DNA of 64,000 nucleotides from Rheinheimera soli (lineage in GTDB: Bacteria; Pseudomonadota; Gammaproteobacteria; Enterobacterales; Alteromonadaceae), in the NCBI RefSeq assembly GCF_021290985.1, contig NZ_JAJOYU010000018.1, forward strand, positions 36,401 through 100,400, written 5' to 3'. Shown here one piece after another: positions 59,211 to 64,000 of this stretch. The notes beneath the pieces were generated by a model, which saw only the letters and a program-made list of their open reading frames with translations, made no database searches and had not been told where the DNA came from. Numbering within the stretch: position 1 is the first letter of the stretch; the number at the start of each line of letters is the position of its first letter. Both the position numbers and the translations under genes were made by a program.

Positions 59211-59696
59211 TTATTCCTCGGCTGGATTCGGGTGAGCTAATACAGAGTCGGTTTGTTCTTTACGGAAGGCATCAATTTTGCTCATCAGCTCTGCATCAGA
59301 GGTTGCCAGAATTTGTGCCGCTAATAAGCCAGCATTGGCCGCACCTGCATCACCAATAGCCAGCGTACCCACTGCAACACCTTTTGGCATCTGCACTATG
59401 GATAACAAAGAGTCCAGACCTTTTAAAGCTTTAGACTGCACAGGCACACCTAATACGGGCAAACTGGTAAAAGCCGCTGCCATACCAGGTAAATGCGCTG
59501 CACCACCTGCACCGGCAATAATCACTTTTAAACCACGACCAGCGGCATTAGTAGCGTAGTCGGCCAGCAGTTGAGGGGTTCTGTGAGCTGAAACAACAGT
59601 AGTTTCATAGGCAATTTGAAAACGATCTAACATATCGGCCGCGTTTTTCATTGTGGGCCAATCAGATTTAGACCCCATGATAATACCTACTTTCAT
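59211..59696 (-). CDS. purE: N5-carboxyaminoimidazole ribonucleotide mutase
   Basis: A 161-residue class I PurE. The start at 59696 ([16 protein letters not shown]) has AAGGAAAC upstream; longer in-frame extensions are discarded. The motifs GSKSDW, SAHRTP and [10 protein letters not shown] are intact. It interconverts N5-CAIR and CAIR. First gene of purEK. Confidence 0.95.
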   Translation of the reverse strand: MKVGIIMGSKSDWPTMKNAADMLDRFQIAYETTVVSAHRTPQLLADYATNAAGRGLKVIIAGAGGAAHLPGMAAAFTSLPVLGVPVQSKALKGLDSLLSIVQMPKGVAVGTLAIGDAGAANAGLLAAQILATSDAELMSKIDAFRKEQTDSVLAHPNPAEE

Positions 59697-59760
59697 CGTT
59701 GTTTCCTTAAAGCTGCAAAGAACTGGCATAATAAGGCCGCTATTATATACGCAAAGTAAT

Positions 59761-59776
59761 TGAAGCTGTAGCTTCA
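59761..59776. repeat. 16-bp palindrome between purE and tsaC
   Basis: TGAAGCT-GT-AGCTTCA is a perfect palindrome with 7-bp arms in the divergent purE/tsaC gap. It lies upstream of a minus-strand TATAAT (59742-59747). It does not match the PurR consensus. Operator role is guesswork. Confidence 0.45.
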
Positions 59777-59841
59777 GGGAATACTCTGGCCTTGACCAGC
59801 CCCATTTTTGACGAAAAACCTCAGATATAGGACTCAGAAAA

Positions 59842-61373
<1,532 letters not shown>

Positions 61374-61375
61374 CT

Positions 61376-61403
61376 AGAGGCGCAGCACTGCGCCTCTTTA
61401 TTT
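61376..61403 (+). terminator. Intrinsic terminator after hemF
   Basis: A 10-bp AGAGGCGCAG/CTGCGCCTCT stem with a 2-nt CA loop and a T-run; it overlaps the 3' end of the leftward haemoglobin gene. Confidence 0.85.
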
Positions 61404-61844
61404 TTGTCTGTTGATCATATGGCTGGCCAGTTGCGCCAGCGAATGACTTAACCCTTGGCGCAACAACTTGTCTTCTACCACTTCAGCCAAAGCTTTATCC
61501 ATACAAAACATCCACTGGTCGCGCATTTGCTGATCCACAGCAAAAGGCATATGGCGCATCCGCAAACGTGGATGGCCGTATTTTTCTTCAAATAAAGAAG
61601 GGCCACCCAACCAGCCGGATAAAAACTCAAAAAACTTTTGCCTTATCATATCCAGAGGCAGAGGATGAATAGCATACAATTCAGCGGCTTCTGGTGCTGT
61701 CGACATTATGTCGTAGAATCTGTTGGCCAGACGCCTTGTTGCTGCTTCGCCGCCAATCAGCTCGTAAGGCGTGGTCGCCGGAGTAGGATGTGGCTTGCTA
61801 TTTGGCTGGCTTTTATTAAAAATCGCGTCAAACAACTTTTTCAT
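61398..61844 (-). CDS. Group II truncated haemoglobin
   Basis: A 148-residue TrHb2-type globin. The start is ATG 61844 (MKKLFDAIF). The globin core has a proximal His in YGHPRLRMRHMPF and the Trp of the group II signature in DQWMFCMDKAL; IMSTAPEAAELYAIHP is also typical. An N-terminal extension of about 20 residues is Pro/Thr-rich. These proteins bind O2 or NO. The gene lies between hemF (convergent) and aroE (divergent, 9 bp). Confidence 0.9.
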   Translation of the reverse strand: MKKLFDAIFNKSQPNSKPHPTPATTPYELIGGEAATRRLANRFYDIMSTAPEAAELYAIHPLPLDMIRQKFFEFLSGWLGGPSLFEEKYGHPRLRMRHMPFAVDQQMRDQWMFCMDKALAEVVEDKLLRQGLSHSLAQLASHMINRQK

Positions 61845-61853
61845 GGTGAACCT

Positions 61854-62669
61854 GTGGACCGTTACGCTGTATTTGGAAATCCTGTTGGGCACTCAAAATC
61901 GCCGCTGATCCATAGCTGGTTTGCCAAACAAACCGCACAAGCTTTGAGTTACGAAGCCATTTTAGCACCGGTCGATGCCTTTGCCGACAGCTGGTTTAGC
62001 TTTGTTGCCGCGGGGGGACTTGGTGGTAATGTCACAGTGCCTTTTAAAGAGCAGGCCTATCAGTTGGCAGAACAACTCAGTGAACGTGCTTTGCAGGCTG
62101 GAGCGGTCAACACTCTCTATATAGATAGAGCCGGTGTACTTTGTGGGGATAACACCGATGGTTTAGGTTTAGTCGCCGATTTAACCCGACTTGGAGCAGA
62201 GCTTCAGGACGCTGCCATTTTGATATTAGGTGCTGGTGGAGCGTGCCGTGGTGTAGTCGGGCCTTTATTGGCTGCTGGCGTAAAGCATATTCATATCGCC
62301 AACAGAACTGCAGCCAAAGCTGAAGCCATAGCCGCGCTGTTTGATAACAGAGTTACTGCATCAGGTTATGATCAAGTTACAGCTGAAAAATGGAGCCTGG
62401 TGATCAACGCAACTTCAAGTGGGCTGGAGCAACAAAGACCGCCTTTGGCAGAACAGCACCTGCAGCACTGCACCTTGGCCTACGATATGTTGTATGGCAA
62501 AGAGCCGACCGCTTTTCTGACCTGGTGTCAGCAACAAGGTGTGCCGCACTGTGCTGATGGTTTGGGTATGTTAGTCAGTCAGGCCGCTGAAAGTTTTGCC
62601 ATCTGGCGGGGTGTTAAACCTGATGTCACTCCGGTACTGCAGCAATTGACGGCTATGGTAAAAGCATGA
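61854..62669 (+). CDS. aroE: Shikimate dehydrogenase (NADP+)
   Basis: A 271-residue AroE starting at GTG 61854 (MDRYAVFGNPVGHSKSPLIH). Motifs GNVTVPFKEQAY, GAVNTLY and GDNTDGLGLV are the shikimate site, and GAGGACRGVVGPLL with NRT binds NADP+. The only ribosome-site candidate is GGTGA, 4 nt upstream. It overlaps the DUF1488 gene by 4 nt. Confidence 0.94.
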   Translation: MDRYAVFGNPVGHSKSPLIHSWFAKQTAQALSYEAILAPVDAFADSWFSFVAAGGLGGNVTVPFKEQAYQLAEQLSERALQAGAVNTLYIDRAGVLCGDNTDGLGLVADLTRLGAELQDAAILILGAGGACRGVVGPLLAAGVKHIHIANRTAAKAEAIAALFDNRVTASGYDQVTAEKWSLVINATSSGLEQQRPPLAEQHLQHCTLAYDMLYGKEPTAFLTWCQQQGVPHCADGLGMLVSQAAESFAIWRGVKPDVTPVLQQLTAMVKA

Positions 62670-62914
62670 ACCAGCAACTGATTTTTAATCATGACTTCAG
62701 TTTTGATGAAAACACAGATTCAGTCAGCTGTAGTTGTTTAGCCGCAGGCATGCGGTTACGTATCTATATAAAGAAGCCACAAGGCTGGGATAACCAAAGC
62801 TGGCTGGAGCAAATAAAAGAAGACTGCTTTTATTGGGAAGAACAAATAGAAGAAGCGGCCAAAGCAGACCGCTTTAATACAGATGGCGTTTTGTATCTGG
62901 ATGGCTCAGCTTAA
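62666..62914 (+). CDS. DUF1488 family protein
   Basis: An 82-residue acidic protein. The centre GMRLRIYIKKPQGWDNQSWL resembles DUF1488 proteins found next to aroE. Function unknown. It overlaps aroE (ATGA) and its 3' end overlaps the convergent yrdA gene by 9 nt. Confidence 0.75.
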   Translation: MNQQLIFNHDFSFDENTDSVSCSCLAAGMRLRIYIKKPQGWDNQSWLEQIKEDCFYWEEQIEEAAKADRFNTDGVLYLDGSA

Positions 62915-63445
62915 CGGCTCGGCCAGATACTCATCTTTTAATACCACATAGTTAATAGCAGACTGCGTCAGGAAACTACGCTCTGCTTCATTAAGCACCC
63001 TGGCTTGTTTCACTGGGCTGCCTACATAGAGATAACCAGACTCTAATCTTTTGCCAGGTGGTACCAAACTACCGGCACCAATGATGACATCGTCTTCTAC
63101 TATAACGTCGTCCATTACTATAGCGCCCATACCCACCAGAATACGATTACCCAACTGGCAACCGTGCAACATCACTTTATGTCCTACTGTGACATCGTCT
63201 CCTATAAGAAGAGGAGAACCGCCTGGGTTCTTTGTGGTTGGCCGCGATACATGAAGTACAGAACCGTCCTGTACATTAGTACGCTGACCAATACGGATAA
63301 TGTTCACATCACCCCGTGCTGCGACTAAGGGCCAGATACTACTATGAAGACCAATTTGAATATCGCCGACCAAAACAGACGATGGATGCACATAAACTCC
63401 GTCAGCAAGCTGTGGAGTTTTACCTTTATATGAAGTTAGTGACAT
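62906..63445 (-). CDS. yrdA: Gamma-carbonic anhydrase-family protein YrdA
   Basis: A 179-residue left-handed beta-helix protein. The start at 63445 (MSLTSYKGKTP) has GAGGAA upstream; the longer in-frame ATG (63526) is discarded. Hexapeptide-repeat strands are visible, with VGHKVMLHGC and DGSVLHV containing metal-binding His residues. Relatives are called YrdA or gamma-CA; the enzymatic activity is unproven. It converges on DUF1488. Confidence 0.9.
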   Translation of the reverse strand: MSLTSYKGKTPQLADGVYVHPSSVLVGDIQIGLHSSIWPLVAARGDVNIIRIGQRTNVQDGSVLHVSRPTTKNPGGSPLLIGDDVTVGHKVMLHGCQLGNRILVGMGAIVMDDVIVEDDVIIGAGSLVPPGKRLESGYLYVGSPVKQARVLNEAERSFLTQSAINYVVLKDEYLAEPLS

Positions 63446-63556
63446 AAGAATTTCCTCTGCTGCTGCAGGATTATGCGACAAATGTTGAAAAAAAGCACGG
63501 TTCGATTGAATTTCAGGCTGTCGCACTCAAAAGTATAAGTTTTCTTAAAAAGAGTA

Positions 63557-63584
63557 TTGCGCGCTGCCAAAAACTCCCTATAAT
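63557..63584 (+). promoter_or_regulatory. rRNA operon promoter P1
   Basis: TTGCGC -35 (63557-63562), TATAAT -10 (63579-63584), 16 bp spacing, followed by a GCGCGCC discriminator typical of stringently controlled rrn promoters. AT-rich DNA upstream may act as an UP element. Confidence 0.75.
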
Positions 63585-63664
63585 GCGCGCCATGCCAACG
63601 GGGTGATGCGAAAGCAGCTCTGGGGTGGTTTTGAAATGAAGTGAAAAATGATGGAAAACATCGC

Positions 63665-63692
63665 TTGACACACAGTTGAAAATCACTAAAAT
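63665..63692 (+). promoter_or_regulatory. rRNA operon promoter P2
   Basis: TTGACA -35 (63665-63670), TAAAAT -10 (63687-63692), 16 bp spacing, GC-rich discriminator. Confidence 0.75.
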
Positions 63693-63784
63693 GGCCGCCT
63701 CGCAACGCGGTGGAGTCGAAAGGCTCAAAAGTGAAGCGAAGCAGTTTAAGTGGTGTGTTTGATAAATAAATTCAAATCGCTGGC

Positions 63785-63812
63785 TTGACACAAATTCTGG
63801 GAAGTGTAAGAT
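63785..63812 (+). promoter_or_regulatory. rRNA operon promoter P3
   Basis: TTGACA -35 (63785-63790), TAAGAT -10 (63807-63812), 16 bp spacing, followed by ACGCCTCCCGC. It is the promoter closest to the boxA. Confidence 0.8.
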
Positions 63813-63847
63813 ACGCCTCCCGCTGAACGTCCCTGACGCATCAGCAC

Positions 63848-63860
63848 TGCTCTTTAACAA
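63848..63860 (+). promoter_or_regulatory. boxA antitermination site of the rRNA leader
   Basis: TGCTCTTTAACAA matches the boxA consensus recognised by NusB/NusE. The sequence to 64000 is rRNA leader; the 16S 5' end (AGAGTTTGATC) is not reached. Confidence 0.88.
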
Positions 63861-64000
63861 TAAGCAATCAATCATCTGTGTGGGCACTCACGGAATAGAT
63901 TCTGCAGCGAGCAATCGCACAAAGAATATATATCAGTGAAGTGACTAACAGATAATCTGTCCGAAAGGATGGATGTTTTAAGTCAGTGATACTGAGCACC

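Noticed and set aside
59742..59776. PurR operator upstream of purE
   Set aside because: Only the half ACGCAAA is present; the other half does not fit, so I did not call a PurR site.
63513..63887. 124-residue minus-strand open frame in the rRNA promoter region
   Set aside because: It lies over three promoters and boxA and resembles no protein.

Overview
The window is the replication-origin-proximal region of a gammaproteobacterial chromosome. Gene order and protein similarity suggest an Alteromonadales/Chromatiales-type marine or freshwater organism. Rheinheimera or Alishewanella is my best guess; this is an inference from sequence feel, not a database result. Most genes are moderate-GC housekeeping genes. 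Several AT-richer accessory insertions sit among them.

Layout. (1) 175-1371: an AT-rich glycosyltransferase gene. (2) 1545-8501, leftward: the complete F1Fo ATP synthase operon atpIBEFHAGDC with a candidate promoter and a terminator. (3) 8632-12903, leftward: mnmG-rsmG-parA-parB. (4) About 12956-13345: a strong oriC candidate between mnmG and mioC, with dense GATC sites, an AT-rich 13-mer-like block and several DnaA boxes. (5) 13437-19131: mioC, a CsdA/DeaD-type helicase, trxC, a PEBP protein, a TauE/SafE permease and an MFS permease. (6) 19153-24028, leftward: an accessory RhuM-family gene, then mnmE, yidC, yidD, rnpA and rpmH (44 codons). (7) 24472-30485, rightward: dnaA-dnaN-recF-gyrB. Two identical 16-bp parS sites lie inside recF, so the ParABS system (parAB at 8.6-10.4 kb) has its centromere sites here. 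(8) 30621-33491: a three-gene AT-rich operon (sce7726-like nuclease-fold protein, sce7725-like protein, RES-domain protein with zinc ribbon) inserted between gyrB and glyQS. It is the best candidate for an undescribed system, probably defence or toxin related. (9) 33659-36648: glyQS. (10) 36788-41296: accessory genes, namely a RelE/HigA-type toxin-antitoxin pair, a LytS/LytR-type two-component system with an unknown membrane-anchored protein, tusA, and a HepT/MntA (HEPN/MNT) pair. (11) 41375-44710: fadBA. (12) 44882-50281: slt, pepQ, yigZ, trkH. (13) 50349-54518, leftward: trkA, rsmB, fmt, def. (14) 54640-58016: LysM protein, dprA, smg, and a topoisomerase-type zinc-finger protein. (15) 58056-63445: purEK, tsaC, hemF, truncated haemoglobin, aroE, a DUF1488 protein and a gamma-carbonic anhydrase. 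(16) 63557-64000: the promoter and leader region of an rRNA operon (three tandem promoters plus boxA). The 16S gene itself starts beyond the window.

How it works together. Initiation (oriC, DnaA, DnaN, GyrB, RecF), segregation (ParA, ParB, parS), translation-linked RNA modification (MnmE with MnmG, RsmG, TsaC, RsmB, Fmt, Def), membrane insertion (YidC, YidD) and energy supply (ATP synthase) are grouped at the origin. Four separate accessory modules with toxin or defence character lie within about 22 kb of this core.
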